From the NCBI GenBank assembly GCA_937957915.1, contig CALGNZ010000028.1:47736-111735 (forward strand): DNA of 64,000 nucleotides. The letters are read 5' to 3'. A program made the translations under genes and the position numbers. The notes beneath the pieces are model-generated. The model was given only the letters and a program-made list of their open reading frames with translations, was not told the DNA's origin and made no database searches. This document shows positions 1 through 8,158 of this stretch, in pieces. This DNA is from an uncultured Granulosicoccaceae bacterium (GTDB lineage Bacteria; Pseudomonadota; Gammaproteobacteria; Granulosicoccales; Granulosicoccaceae). Position 1 is the first letter of the stretch. Every line of letters starts with the position of its first letter.

Positions 1-674
1 GACATGTCACATATCAGGGGGACGCGCAAATAGACGGCGTACCTGGCACTGCCGCAGCTGTGCTTCAGAACTTTCCTGAGGCTGCGGGCTCCAGCTGTGG
101 TGCGCTACTGCCAACTGGCAATCAGGTTGATGTGATTGACGGCGTGCAGGTGACCTGTATTGACAACGGCATGCCCGTAGCAGTGATACGAGCAGTTGAT
201 GTGGGCGTCACCGGGTATGAAACTCGAGAGGAGCTGGATGCAAACGAAAAGCTAAAGCGCAAACTTGAGAGTATTCGATTGCAGTTAGGTGAGCCGATGA
301 ACCTGGGCGATGTTACTGAAAAATCAGTACCGAAAATGTCTTTGGTAGCGGCGCCGCGCAATGGAGGTGCAATTTGCACACGCACCTTTATACCGCACAG
401 GTGTCATGCTTCAATTGGCGTGCTTGGGGCTGTCAGCGTGGCTACAGCGTGCATGATGCCTGAATCTCCTGCGGCACAGCTGTGCGTGTTGCCTGCCGCT
501 GATGCAGGTTTGAGTTCGACGCCTGAAAGTATGATTCAGGTGGAACATCCAATAGGCGCAACCGGTGTGTTGATGCAGGTCAGTGGAGACGGTGCAGCGT
601 TAACTGTTCACAAAGCGGCTATACTGCGCACCGCAAGGAAGCTAATGAGCGGCAGAGTTTTTCCGGCTAATTAA
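1..674 (+). CDS. PrpF-family isomerase, GalD-like 4-oxalomesaconate tautomerase (C-terminal part, cut by window edge)
   Basis: The frame is open to the left edge, so the ORF-track start at 60 is artificial; the reading frame runs from base 3 with HVTYQGDAQIDGVPGTAA before it. The DGVPGTAAxV stretch, the later PVAVIRAVDVGVTGYE and the C-terminal HPIGATGVL with ARKLMSGRVFP are typical of the PrpF fold (diaminopimelate-epimerase-like). GalD members isomerise 4-oxalomesaconate in gallate/protocatechuate 4,5-cleavage; other PrpF proteins isomerise 2-methylaconitate. About 223 residues are visible of a usual 350-400. Which substrate applies cannot be decided without the upstream neighbours. A hairpin follows the stop codon. 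Confidence 0.85.
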   Translation, partial: HVTYQGDAQIDGVPGTAAAVLQNFPEAAGSSCGALLPTGNQVDVIDGVQVTCIDNGMPVAVIRAVDVGVTGYETREELDANEKLKRKLESIRLQLGEPMNLGDVTEKSVPKMSLVAAPRNGGAICTRTFIPHRCHASIGVLGAVSVATACMMPESPAAQLCVLPAADAGLSSTPESMIQVEHPIGATGVLMQVSGDGAALTVHKAAILRTARKLMSGRVFPAN

Positions 675-705
675 AGAGCCACTGGATCGCTGGGGTTAAA
701 ACAGG

Positions 706-730
706 CTGGTTTATCGCAGGATAAACTCAG
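706..730 (+). terminator. Possible terminator hairpin after the PrpF/GalD gene
   Basis: GTTTATC, a GCAG loop and GATAAAC form a perfect 7-bp stem, extendable by CTG/CAG across a one-base bulge. A short T-run (TTTG) follows. The stem is A+T rich, so this is a weak call. Confidence 0.35.
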
Positions 731-849
731 TTTGACACAAACCTTATAGATTGATAGCGCTCACTGAGTGACAGCTGTGGTATTGATTATTAGTGTTACC
801 AAAAAGCTAAACAGCATCTGCAGTTTTGCAGGCATCAAAAGAGTAAAAA

Positions 850-1476
850 ATGTTAAACAAAAAAGTCATCATACCGATCATAGCGGCGATATTGGTCGCT
901 CTCGGTGTAAATCTGGAAGAGTTGGGTATTGACCTGAACCAACTGGCAGGCAATCAATCAACGTCTACGCAGTCGAACAACAATAAGGACGTTTTTGCTA
1001 CCAATACAAACAGCACCAAAACTATTCCGTCCAAAAACTCGGGTTCGGTAAAGGCTTACTCACCGGGCAGTAAATGGTCAAAAACCAGTCCGGCGGTGAA
1101 TTTACATCATGTCTTTGAAGGTGAAATTAATCGCAAAGGCAAGCCCGTTGGCTACCACTCTCGCCCTGGCGGGCAAGATCCGGAAGGTGCGAAGTTAGTA
1201 AAAATGCGTGATAAGCCGAACAAGGCGGGTGTCTACACAGCGATCATAGCCGTGCGTGATCAAGGTGACTGGAAAGAGAAATTTTCGAGTTTTTTCCCTG
1301 ATGACATGTCGCAGCAGGAAGTCGTTGATGCCGTGCTGAACGCTTACAGAAAAAGTTCAGACAAGAAAAAGCAACCCTGGCAGGGGCCGTCAGGTTTGGG
1401 TTTTGATATTCAGGGTTACACCCTGTCTAAAGGTGATATCAATACGGCATTCCCCGTTTACAGGAGAGACAACTGA
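850..1476 (+). CDS. Exported or membrane-anchored protein with bacterial EndoU nuclease domain
   Basis: 208 residues. The N-terminus has a hydrophobic stretch (residues about 5-20, VIIPIIAAILVALGV) that could be a signal anchor, then a Ser/Asn/Thr-rich linker to about residue 80. The C-terminal part begins NLHHVFEGEINRKGKPVGYH and ends with GFDIQGYTLSKGDINTAFP, which matches my memory of the bacterial EndoU domain used as an RNase toxin module; candidate catalytic histidines are H86/H87 and H103. The start is supported by AAAGAG upstream. The next gene begins on the last base of this stop codon (TGATG), so the two are translationally coupled. Such coupling is typical of a toxin followed by its protective partner. 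There is no large delivery domain. The toxin role is inference. Confidence 0.75.
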   Translation: MLNKKVIIPIIAAILVALGVNLEELGIDLNQLAGNQSTSTQSNNNKDVFATNTNSTKTIPSKNSGSVKAYSPGSKWSKTSPAVNLHHVFEGEINRKGKPVGYHSRPGGQDPEGAKLVKMRDKPNKAGVYTAIIAVRDQGDWKEKFSSFFPDDMSQQEVVDAVLNAYRKSSDKKKQPWQGPSGLGFDIQGYTLSKGDINTAFPVYRRDN

Positions 1477-1793
1477 TGGCGAAGCTTGAATTTTATCGCG
1501 ACGATCAGGGTAATGCCTGTGCTCGTGGCTCAGACCAGCGCCTGGCTACCTTTCTGCAAACCGATCTGCAGGGGTCTGTTGAGGTAACTCGGGATCTTGC
1601 AGGCAAGCTTGCAGGCTCTGATAAAAAGGCTGAGTTCAGTGGCAATGGACATAGCGTGAGCATTACCCCGGTGATGGCTGTTATCGAATCTCACTTTGAT
1701 GATGAGGCGCCGGATCGACGCATGACTCGTGCACATTTGTTAAAGCAGGTTGAGGCTTGGTTAAAATTTATCAGTGATGAAAAACATGCCTGA
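1476..1793 (+). CDS. Small acidic protein resembling YacL (UPF0231); candidate EndoU partner/immunity protein
   Basis: 105 residues, acidic, no signal peptide, no membrane segment. The pattern FYRDDQGNA near the start, a GxGHSVSI strand in the middle and the C-terminal VEAWLKFI helix resembles E. coli YacL (UPF0231), but the similarity is recalled rather than computed. It starts one base inside the EndoU stop codon with AGGAGAG just upstream, so the pair is a tight transcriptional and translational unit. Position directly after a nuclease gene suggests it binds and neutralises the nuclease; that is inferred from context only. Confidence 0.7.
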   Translation: MAKLEFYRDDQGNACARGSDQRLATFLQTDLQGSVEVTRDLAGKLAGSDKKAEFSGNGHSVSITPVMAVIESHFDDEAPDRRMTRAHLLKQVEAWLKFISDEKHA

Positions 1794-1829
1794 GTGCCAA
1801 TTACATTCGGTCGCTGACAGGAAGATGCG

Positions 1830-3737
1830 TTGAACAATAAAATTGCTGCGGCCTATGGCTCGTGGAAGTCACCGATCACCACCGAGTTGATGGTGTCCTC
1901 AAGTATCGGGTTGTCGGAGGCAAGGCTGTTTGACTCCACTCTATACTGGCTTGAAAGCCGCCCGCAGGAACAGGGCAGGTCAGTAATAGTAAAGCTGATG
2001 AATAACGAGCCGGTAGATGTTTTACCAGCGCCTTATAACTGTCGAACAACTGTTCATGAGTATGGCGGCAGTTGTTATTTGCCGACCGCGGAGGGTGTCT
2101 TCTTTGTCAATTTTGCTGATCAGCAAATCTGGTTGGTTGACGACGATGGATCAGTTCGGCAGATAACAGACAAAACGGATTTTCGCTTTGCTGATTTTGC
2201 CTACTGTGCAACAAAGAAGCGGCTTATTGCGATTGCAGAAGAGCATGGACCGTCACAGAGTGAGCCTGCTAACTCTCTGGTGCTGGTCGATACAACCAGC
2301 GGTATTATTACAACACTTCACAGTGGCGATGACTTTTATGCTACCGCATCGTTTGCACCTGATGGCGAGTCTGTAAGCTGGCTGACCTGGAGTCATCCGG
2401 ATATGCCCTGGGATAGCACCAGGCTCTGGCTGGCTTCCATTGATGCACAAGGCAATTTGGTTGATGCTGAGTCAATCGCTGGTGGCAATGGTGAGTCTTT
2501 GTTTCAGCCAGAGTGGAGTCCGGCGGGTGATTTATTTTTTGTGTCCGATAAAACAAACTGGTGGAATCTGTATCGCTGGAACAATGGCACCGCTATGTCG
2601 GTTTGTGCGCTCGATGCCGAGTTTGGCAAGCCGCAATGGCAGTTTGGGATGACCAGCTACGGATTTATTGATGGCAATACTATTATTTGCGCCTATAGCC
2701 AGGCAGGCATCGACACCCTTGCCCTGCTGAATGTTGAGTCGGGAACGCTGAGCACAATAGAACGGCCTCACAGTAGCTACGGATCGCTGCGAGCGGCTAG
2801 CGGACAAGTTTGCTACATCGCACAGTCTCCAACCGAGTTTCCAGCGCTTGTTCTATGCGATCAGCAACACGATTTCAAAGAGGAGCAAATCCGCAGTGCG
2901 TCGACTATAGCTTTAGACCATGAACACTATTCAGTGGGCCAGTCTATAAGCTACCCAACAGCCGGTGGACAGAATGCCTATGGTTTTTTCTACCCGCCCG
3001 TAAATGCAGCGCATCAGGGGCTGGAGTCAGAGTTGCCGCCGTTGATTGTAATGATTCATGGCGGGCCCACTGCATCCACACAAAATGATCTTGCACTAAA
3101 AATACAGTTTTGGACTAACCGCGGATTTGCTGTACTTGATGTTAACTATCGGGGTAGTACGGGCTTTGGCAGGAAGTATCGCGATGCACTGAAGGGGCAA
3201 TGGGGTGTGGCTGATGTGGAGGACTGCGATTATGGTGTGCGCTACCTGGTCGAGCGTAAAAAAGTTGATCCGAATCGGGTAGCGATTCGCGGTGGCAGTG
3301 CCGGGGGGTACACCACGCTGGCCGCGCTGGCTCACACCGATACATTCAAGGCAGGAGCCAGTCTTTACGGTGTCACTGACCTGGCCGCGCTGGCGACGGA
3401 TACACACAAGTTTGAATCACGTTACCTCGACAGCCTGATTGGTCCGTGGCCCGAAGAAAAAGAACTCTATGCCAGTCGATCTCCAATCAATCATGCTGAC
3501 TCAATAAACTGCCCGGTTATTTTTTTACAGGGGCTGGATGACAAAGTGGTGCCACCCAGTCAGGCAGAGGCAATGATCTCTGCTCTGCAACGCAATGGTG
3601 TAAAAACCTCTTATGTACCCTTTGAGGGGGAATCTCACGGCTTCCGCAAGAGCGAGAACATCCGCAAGGCGTTTGATCTGGAGCTGGCGTTTTATGGTGA
3701 GGTGTTTGGCTTTGCCACGGGCGATGCCGTCGGTTAA
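1830..3737 (+). CDS. S9-family serine peptidase (acylaminoacyl/dipeptidyl peptidase type)
   Basis: 635 residues. The N-terminal two thirds look like a beta-propeller (repeated WS/DG-rich strands such as FAPDGESVSWLTWS); the C-terminal third is an alpha/beta hydrolase domain. Visible features are the oxyanion region HGGPTAS, nucleophile motif GGSAGGY, acid residue in GLDDKVVP and catalytic His in ESHGF, in the order expected for prolyl oligopeptidase family S9. No signal peptide, so probably cytosolic peptide turnover. The start is TTG with GACAGGAAG at a good distance; the nearby ATG at 1825 is out of frame and runs into a stop. The gene follows the YacL-like gene by 36 bases and may be cotranscribed. 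Confidence 0.93.
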   Translation: MNNKIAAAYGSWKSPITTELMVSSSIGLSEARLFDSTLYWLESRPQEQGRSVIVKLMNNEPVDVLPAPYNCRTTVHEYGGSCYLPTAEGVFFVNFADQQIWLVDDDGSVRQITDKTDFRFADFAYCATKKRLIAIAEEHGPSQSEPANSLVLVDTTSGIITTLHSGDDFYATASFAPDGESVSWLTWSHPDMPWDSTRLWLASIDAQGNLVDAESIAGGNGESLFQPEWSPAGDLFFVSDKTNWWNLYRWNNGTAMSVCALDAEFGKPQWQFGMTSYGFIDGNTIICAYSQAGIDTLALLNVESGTLSTIERPHSSYGSLRAASGQVCYIAQSPTEFPALVLCDQQHDFKEEQIRSASTIALDHEHYSVGQSISYPTAGGQNAYGFFYPPVNAAHQGLESELPPLIVMIHGGPTASTQNDLALKIQFWTNRGFAVLDVNYRGSTGFGRKYRDALKGQWGVADVEDCDYGVRYLVERKKVDPNRVAIRGGSAGGYTTLAALAHTDTFKAGASLYGVTDLAALATDTHKFESRYLDSLIGPWPEEKELYASRSPINHADSINCPVIFLQGLDDKVVPPSQAEAMISALQRNGVKTSYVPFEGESHGFRKSENIRKAFDLELAFYGEVFGFATGDAVG

Positions 3738-3836
3738 GAGCATTCACTGCAATTAAAGTTGCAGGTGAAGTTCTGTGTTGCATGCCTGCTTCGTTTGTAA
3801 CAACGAATGTCCTGTCGCCCTTGCGCCCCAGCCGTC

Positions 3837-3856
3837 ACCGCCACTGACATGGCGGT
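3837..3856. terminator. Hairpin between convergent S9 peptidase and kinase genes
   Basis: ACCGCCA, loop CTGACA, TGGCGGT is a perfect 7-bp stem in the gap between convergent genes. It may end transcription from either side; no long T-run is present, so the call is tentative. Confidence 0.35.
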
Positions 3857-3924
3857 TTGGGGAGTGATTGCAGGCTGGCAGATTGTTGACATAGTGGATT
3901 GTTGCATAGTGGATGGTTGAAAAA

Positions 3925-4983
3925 TCAGTCCCATCGCAACGGAGTTTCATCAAGCGCTGAGCTTTGCTCCTTCAATGCCAGTATATGGTCATCCCAGTAT
4001 CGATTGCTCTCCAGCCATGGAAAAGCCTGTTGGAATGCAGGCTCCTCCCGTCGCTTGTCGAGCCAGGCGGCGTAGTGAATGATTCTAAGCGTGCGCAAAG
4101 CTTCAACCAGTCCCAGTTCGGCCGGATCAAACTCGCGAAACATGGTGTATCCATCTAGCAGGTCTGCCAGACGCGCCTGCTGGTATTGACGGTCACCGGA
4201 CAGAAACAGCCAAAGATCCTGAACGGCAGGGCCACTACGCGCGTCATCAAGGTCAACGATGTGTGGTGTTTCGTCTCGCCATAAAATGTTGCCCGGGTGA
4301 AAATCGCCATGCAGCCGGATGCTGCGCACCTGCTTGCAGGCATCAAACCGTGCCTCAACCTTTGAGAGCAGATCGTTGACCAGGCTTTCATACGCCTGAC
4401 CAAGATCGGCTGGCAGGCGATTGTTGCCAATCAGATATTCGGATGATTCGTTGCCGAGTGTTTCGGTATTCACACTGCTGCGGCTGGTAAACGAACTGGT
4501 TTCGGAGACCTTGTGCAATCTACCGATAAACCGTCCAATAATCTGGAGCTGTTCGGGATTGTCCAACTCCGGTGATCTGCCACCGCGCATCGGATAGAGC
4601 GCAAAATAAAACTCTCCCTGTTTGCGCAGTGTGTTACCGGATTCCGTAGCGAGAGGCGCGACTACAGGTATATCAGCTGCTGCCAGTTCCAGTGCAAACG
4701 CGTGCTCTTCGTTGATCTGTGCTTCGGTCCAGCGACTGGGTCGGTAGAACTTTGCAATCAGTGGTGTGCCGTCTTCGATCCCGATTCTGTAGACACGATT
4801 TTCGTAGCTGTTCAGAGCCAGCAATCGGCCATCGCACAACAATTTCTCGTCGCTTTCGATTGCCTCGATAATAATATCCGGAGACAGCGCGGCAAAGCTG
4901 TCAACGGCATCTTTTTCTGCATTGGCGGGAGTAGAGCCGTGCTCGGGCAGCGCGACGTTGCCGTTTACCTCGTTATTCGTCAT
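3925..4983 (-). CDS. srkA: Stress-response serine/threonine kinase, SrkA/YihE-like
   Basis: 352 residues from the chosen ATG at 4983. SrkA (YihE) is a cytosolic kinase-like protein of the choline kinase/APH fold that protects against stress-induced death. The sequence has the family landmarks: SYENRVYRIG near the nucleotide-binding loop, LIAKFYRPSRW with the ATP-contacting lysine, LHGDFHPGNILW as the catalytic loop and HIVDLDDARSGPAVQDLW as the metal-binding DFG equivalent. The ORF track extends to 5181, but the additional 66 residues are low-quality sequence absent from the family, so I start at MTNNEV. No clear Shine-Dalgarno is seen. It is transcribed away from accB. Confidence 0.9.
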   Translation of the reverse strand: MTNNEVNGNVALPEHGSTPANAEKDAVDSFAALSPDIIIEAIESDEKLLCDGRLLALNSYENRVYRIGIEDGTPLIAKFYRPSRWTEAQINEEHAFALELAAADIPVVAPLATESGNTLRKQGEFYFALYPMRGGRSPELDNPEQLQIIGRFIGRLHKVSETSSFTSRSSVNTETLGNESSEYLIGNNRLPADLGQAYESLVNDLLSKVEARFDACKQVRSIRLHGDFHPGNILWRDETPHIVDLDDARSGPAVQDLWLFLSGDRQYQQARLADLLDGYTMFREFDPAELGLVEALRTLRIIHYAAWLDKRREEPAFQQAFPWLESNRYWDDHILALKEQSSALDETPLRWD

Positions 4984-5406
4984 CTGTGTCGACCGGGAGC
5001 GAAATGTGAATGATTTGTAATTTTTATGCTCGCTTTTACTGGCTTTGTAAAGCCTGCTGCCTTGTTTGTCATCAGCGAGTGTAGTGAAACTTGTGTTAAC
5101 ATTGCCCGAATTGCTTTGAAGCAGCGTAGTACTGCCGCGAAGTTCTGTAAAAATGCAACTAACGCCCGAATCAACACACATACCAATACATGTAGTAATG
5201 CATGTAGCAACCTACAGGTAAAGCGAAGTTTGTTTTGCACTGTCAGCTGGTATCACTTGCGACATGTGGCAGCTGTTGTACATCACGGCCAGTGTGGCGC
5301 AGTTGCCAGAGTCTGTCCAACTTGCGTTGCAGCCAGGTGCTGTTAAATCGGTTTGCGCAGTCACCGTGTGCGCACCCACTCTCTAGTCAGGCGAGTACAT
5401 TCATCG

Positions 5407-5865
5407 ATGGATATTCGAAAAGTCAAAAAGCTCATCGAACTGCTTGAAGAATCGGCGATTTCTGAAATAGAAATCAAAGAAGGCGAAGAATCGGTTCGAA
5501 TCAGTCGCGCCAATTCAGCTCCGCAATACATTGCACCGCCACCTGCCATGCCTGCAGCATTGCCCGCGGCACAGGCAGGTATACCCAAACCTGCCGAGCC
5601 TGCAGTCGCTGCCATAGAAGAAGGTACGGTAATCGAATCACCCATGGTCGGAACGTATTATTCCGCGCCGTCTCCCGAAGCGCCGGCGTTCGTCACCATT
5701 GGGCAAAATATTCGGGTTGGCGATGTTATCTGCATTGTTGAGGCAATGAAAATTCTCAACCAGATCGAATCAGAAGTCAGTGGCAAGGTGAAGGCAATTC
5801 GTGTCGAAGATGGGCAACCGGTTGAATTTGGTCAGCCATTGATAGTGGTTGATACTAACGGATGA
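5407..5865 (+). CDS. accB: Biotin carboxyl carrier protein of acetyl-CoA carboxylase
   Basis: 152 residues from ATG 5407 ([13 protein letters not shown]), the family's usual beginning; the track start at 5353 adds 18 spurious residues. An Ala/Pro-rich linker ([12 protein letters not shown]) separates the N-terminal helix from the C-terminal biotinyl domain, where the EAMKILNQ motif carries the lysine biotinylated by BirA. It serves as the mobile carrier for the AccC carboxylase and AccAD transferase in the first step of fatty acid synthesis. The following accC overlaps by four bases (ATGA). Confidence 0.97.
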   Translation: MDIRKVKKLIELLEESAISEIEIKEGEESVRISRANSAPQYIAPPPAMPAALPAAQAGIPKPAEPAVAAIEEGTVIESPMVGTYYSAPSPEAPAFVTIGQNIRVGDVICIVEAMKILNQIESEVSGKVKAIRVEDGQPVEFGQPLIVVDTNG

Positions 5866-7202
5866 AAAAAGTTCTCATAGCAAATCGGGGCGAGATAGCG
5901 CTCCGAATTATGCGGTGCTGTCGTGACATGGGTATCGGCACGGTCGCGGTGTATTCAACCGCCGATCGCGAACTCAAACATGTGCGTCTGGCGGATGAGG
6001 CCGTGTGTATCGGTCCACCTTCATCAACCGATAGCTACCTGAATGTGCCTGCACTGATAAGCGCTGCCGAAATTACCGACGCCGATGCGATACATCCGGG
6101 TTACGGATTTTTGTCAGAGAACGCAGACTTTGCTGAACGTGTCGAGTCCAGCGGATTCATTTTTATTGGTCCGAGCCCACGAGTTATTCGGCTGATGGGT
6201 GACAAAGTCAGTGCCATCAACGAAATGCGTGAAGCTGGCGTCCCCACAGTGCCCGGTTCTGATGGACCGCTCGGTGAAGATCCGGTGGTGAACCTGCAGA
6301 TGGCCAACAAGATCGGGTATCCGATTATCATCAAGGCGGCTGGTGGCGGCGGCGGCAGGGGCATGCGCGTTGTTCGTGGCGACAGCGAGTTGATTGACTC
6401 CATTCAGTTAACCAAGACTGAAGCCGGGGCGGCGTTTAACAATGACGTTGTCTACATGGAAAAATTTCTTGAGACACCTCGCCATGTCGAGTTTCAGGTG
6501 CTGGCTGATTCTCACGGTGACGCAATACATCTCGGTGAGCGCGACTGCTCCATGCAACGCCGTCATCAAAAAGTAGTCGAGGAAGCACCAGCACCGGGAA
6601 TTACCCCGGAACAGCGAGCGGAAGTTGGTGCCCGCTGTGTTGATGCCTGTAAGCGTCTGGGTTACCGCGGCGCTGGTACGTTTGAATTTCTGTATGAAAA
6701 CGGTGGTTTTTACTTCATTGAAATGAACACACGGGTTCAGGTTGAGCATCCGGTTACCGAGATGATCACTGGTGTCGATATCGTCAAAGAGCAACTCAGA
6801 ATTGCAATGGGTAACCCGCTCAGTTACAAACAAAGCGATATTCGCATCAAAGGCCATGCCTTCGAGTGTCGAATCAACGCCGAAGATCCTGATACCTTTA
6901 TGCCGAGCCCGGGTCTTATTGAACAGTTTCATCCGCCGGGTGGCCTGGGGGTCAGGGTAGATTCCCATATTTATAACGGCTACCGCGTTCCACCTTACTA
7001 CGACTCTATGATTGGCAAGCTGATAGTGCACGGCAACACCCGCGAGTCGGCAACCGCTCGTATGCGGGGTGCGTTGAGCGAGGCGTTTATAACCGGCATT
7101 AAAACCAATATCCCATTGCTGGCGTCAATTATGGATGATGAGAATTTCGCCGCTGGTGGAACCGATATTCACTACCTTGAAAAGAAGCTTGGCATTGCCT
7201 GA
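5862..7202 (+). CDS. accC: Biotin carboxylase subunit of acetyl-CoA carboxylase
   Basis: 446 residues, full length for AccC. It carboxylates the biotin on AccB using ATP and bicarbonate. The start ([15 protein letters not shown]), the [10 protein letters not shown] motif, the glycine-rich ATP-grasp loop ([13 protein letters not shown]), [12 protein letters not shown] and the [14 protein letters not shown] active-site segment are all intact. The start codon overlaps the accB stop by four bases, giving the classic accBC operon; prmA follows closely, an arrangement common in Gammaproteobacteria. Confidence 0.98.
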   Translation: MKKVLIANRGEIALRIMRCCRDMGIGTVAVYSTADRELKHVRLADEAVCIGPPSSTDSYLNVPALISAAEITDADAIHPGYGFLSENADFAERVESSGFIFIGPSPRVIRLMGDKVSAINEMREAGVPTVPGSDGPLGEDPVVNLQMANKIGYPIIIKAAGGGGGRGMRVVRGDSELIDSIQLTKTEAGAAFNNDVVYMEKFLETPRHVEFQVLADSHGDAIHLGERDCSMQRRHQKVVEEAPAPGITPEQRAEVGARCVDACKRLGYRGAGTFEFLYENGGFYFIEMNTRVQVEHPVTEMITGVDIVKEQLRIAMGNPLSYKQSDIRIKGHAFECRINAEDPDTFMPSPGLIEQFHPPGGLGVRVDSHIYNGYRVPPYYDSMIGKLIVHGNTRESATARMRGALSEAFITGIKTNIPLLASIMDDENFAAGGTDIHYLEKKLGIA

Positions 7203-7261
7203 CACAGGTCATTGTGACCACTGCAACTGTTGCAGACACCATCGGATCCGACAACAAGCGC

Positions 7262-8158
7262 ATGGATAGTTATGTGTTGGTTAAGGTTCGCGTTGATCGC
7301 GATGTTGCCCCGCAGGTAGAGTCGGCCATGCTTGAGTTTGGTGCATTGTCCTGCACCTTTGAAGACGCAGGCGACAAACCCATTCACGAGCCCGCACCCG
7401 GGCAGGTGCCACTTTGGGAAAAGGTAGATGTCAGTGGCATGTTTCCGCAAAACTATGACGCGTCGCTGTTGTCTTCACTGTTGAAAAATGAAATTCCCGA
7501 TGTGCAAGAGCAAGACATCGTTACCGAAAACCTGCAGGGACAGGTGTGGGAACGAGCCTGGATGGAGCACTTCGAGCCGCAGCGTGTGGCGGGCAATTTT
7601 TGGGTTGTACCATCGTTTTGTGAGCCTCCTGACCCTGATGCCGTCAATCTGTCGATTGACCCGGGGCTTGCATTCGGCTCTGGTACGCATGCAACCACCT
7701 TTTTGTGTTTGCAATGGATGGCTAAACAGAAGCTGGCTGGCAAGACCGTGATTGATTACGGTTGCGGCTCCGGCATACTCGCGATAGCCGCAGTGCTGCT
7801 GGGTGCGAAGGAAGTGTTTGCCTACGACATCGACCAGCAGGCGTTAGTAGCTACAGACGACAACGCGACACGTAATGGCGTTGCCGACAGAATTCACATC
7901 TGTGCCAGTGATAAAGAGTTGTCGGGACCGGTTGATGTGGTGGTAGCAAATATTCTGTTGGCCCCGCTGCTGGAGCTGAGCGGACGATTCGCAGAGTTAT
8001 TGAAAACTGATGGAGCACTCGGTGTGTCCGGTGTGCTGTCCGAGCAGGTGGCGACACTGGCCGGCGTCTATGCATCGAACTTTCAACACAGCGCTACAGA
8101 AATGCGTGAGCAGTGGATTTTGTACAGCGCAAGAAAAAATGGGATTCGCCAGATATGA
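7262..8158 (+). CDS. prmA: Ribosomal protein L11 methyltransferase
   Basis: 298 residues from ATG 7262; PrmA proteins start close to the ferredoxin-like N-terminal domain (here MDSYVLVKVRVDRDV), so the GTG at 7214 of the track, which adds 16 residues, is less likely. It trimethylates L11 with S-adenosylmethionine. The C-terminal domain shows the GLAFGSGTHATT motif, the SAM loop DYGCGSGILAIAA and VVANILLAPL. The position behind accBC is conserved in many Gammaproteobacteria. The next gene begins within its stop codon. Confidence 0.95.
   Translation: MDSYVLVKVRVDRDVAPQVESAMLEFGALSCTFEDAGDKPIHEPAPGQVPLWEKVDVSGMFPQNYDASLLSSLLKNEIPDVQEQDIVTENLQGQVWERAWMEHFEPQRVAGNFWVVPSFCEPPDPDAVNLSIDPGLAFGSGTHATTFLCLQWMAKQKLAGKTVIDYGCGSGILAIAAVLLGAKEVFAYDIDQQALVATDDNATRNGVADRIHICASDKELSGPVDVVVANILLAPLLELSGRFAELLKTDGALGVSGVLSEQVATLAGVYASNFQHSATEMREQWILYSARKNGIRQI

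Noticed and set aside
6408-7031. 207-residue minus-strand ORF opposite accC
   Set aside because: Antisense shadow of a conserved housekeeping gene.
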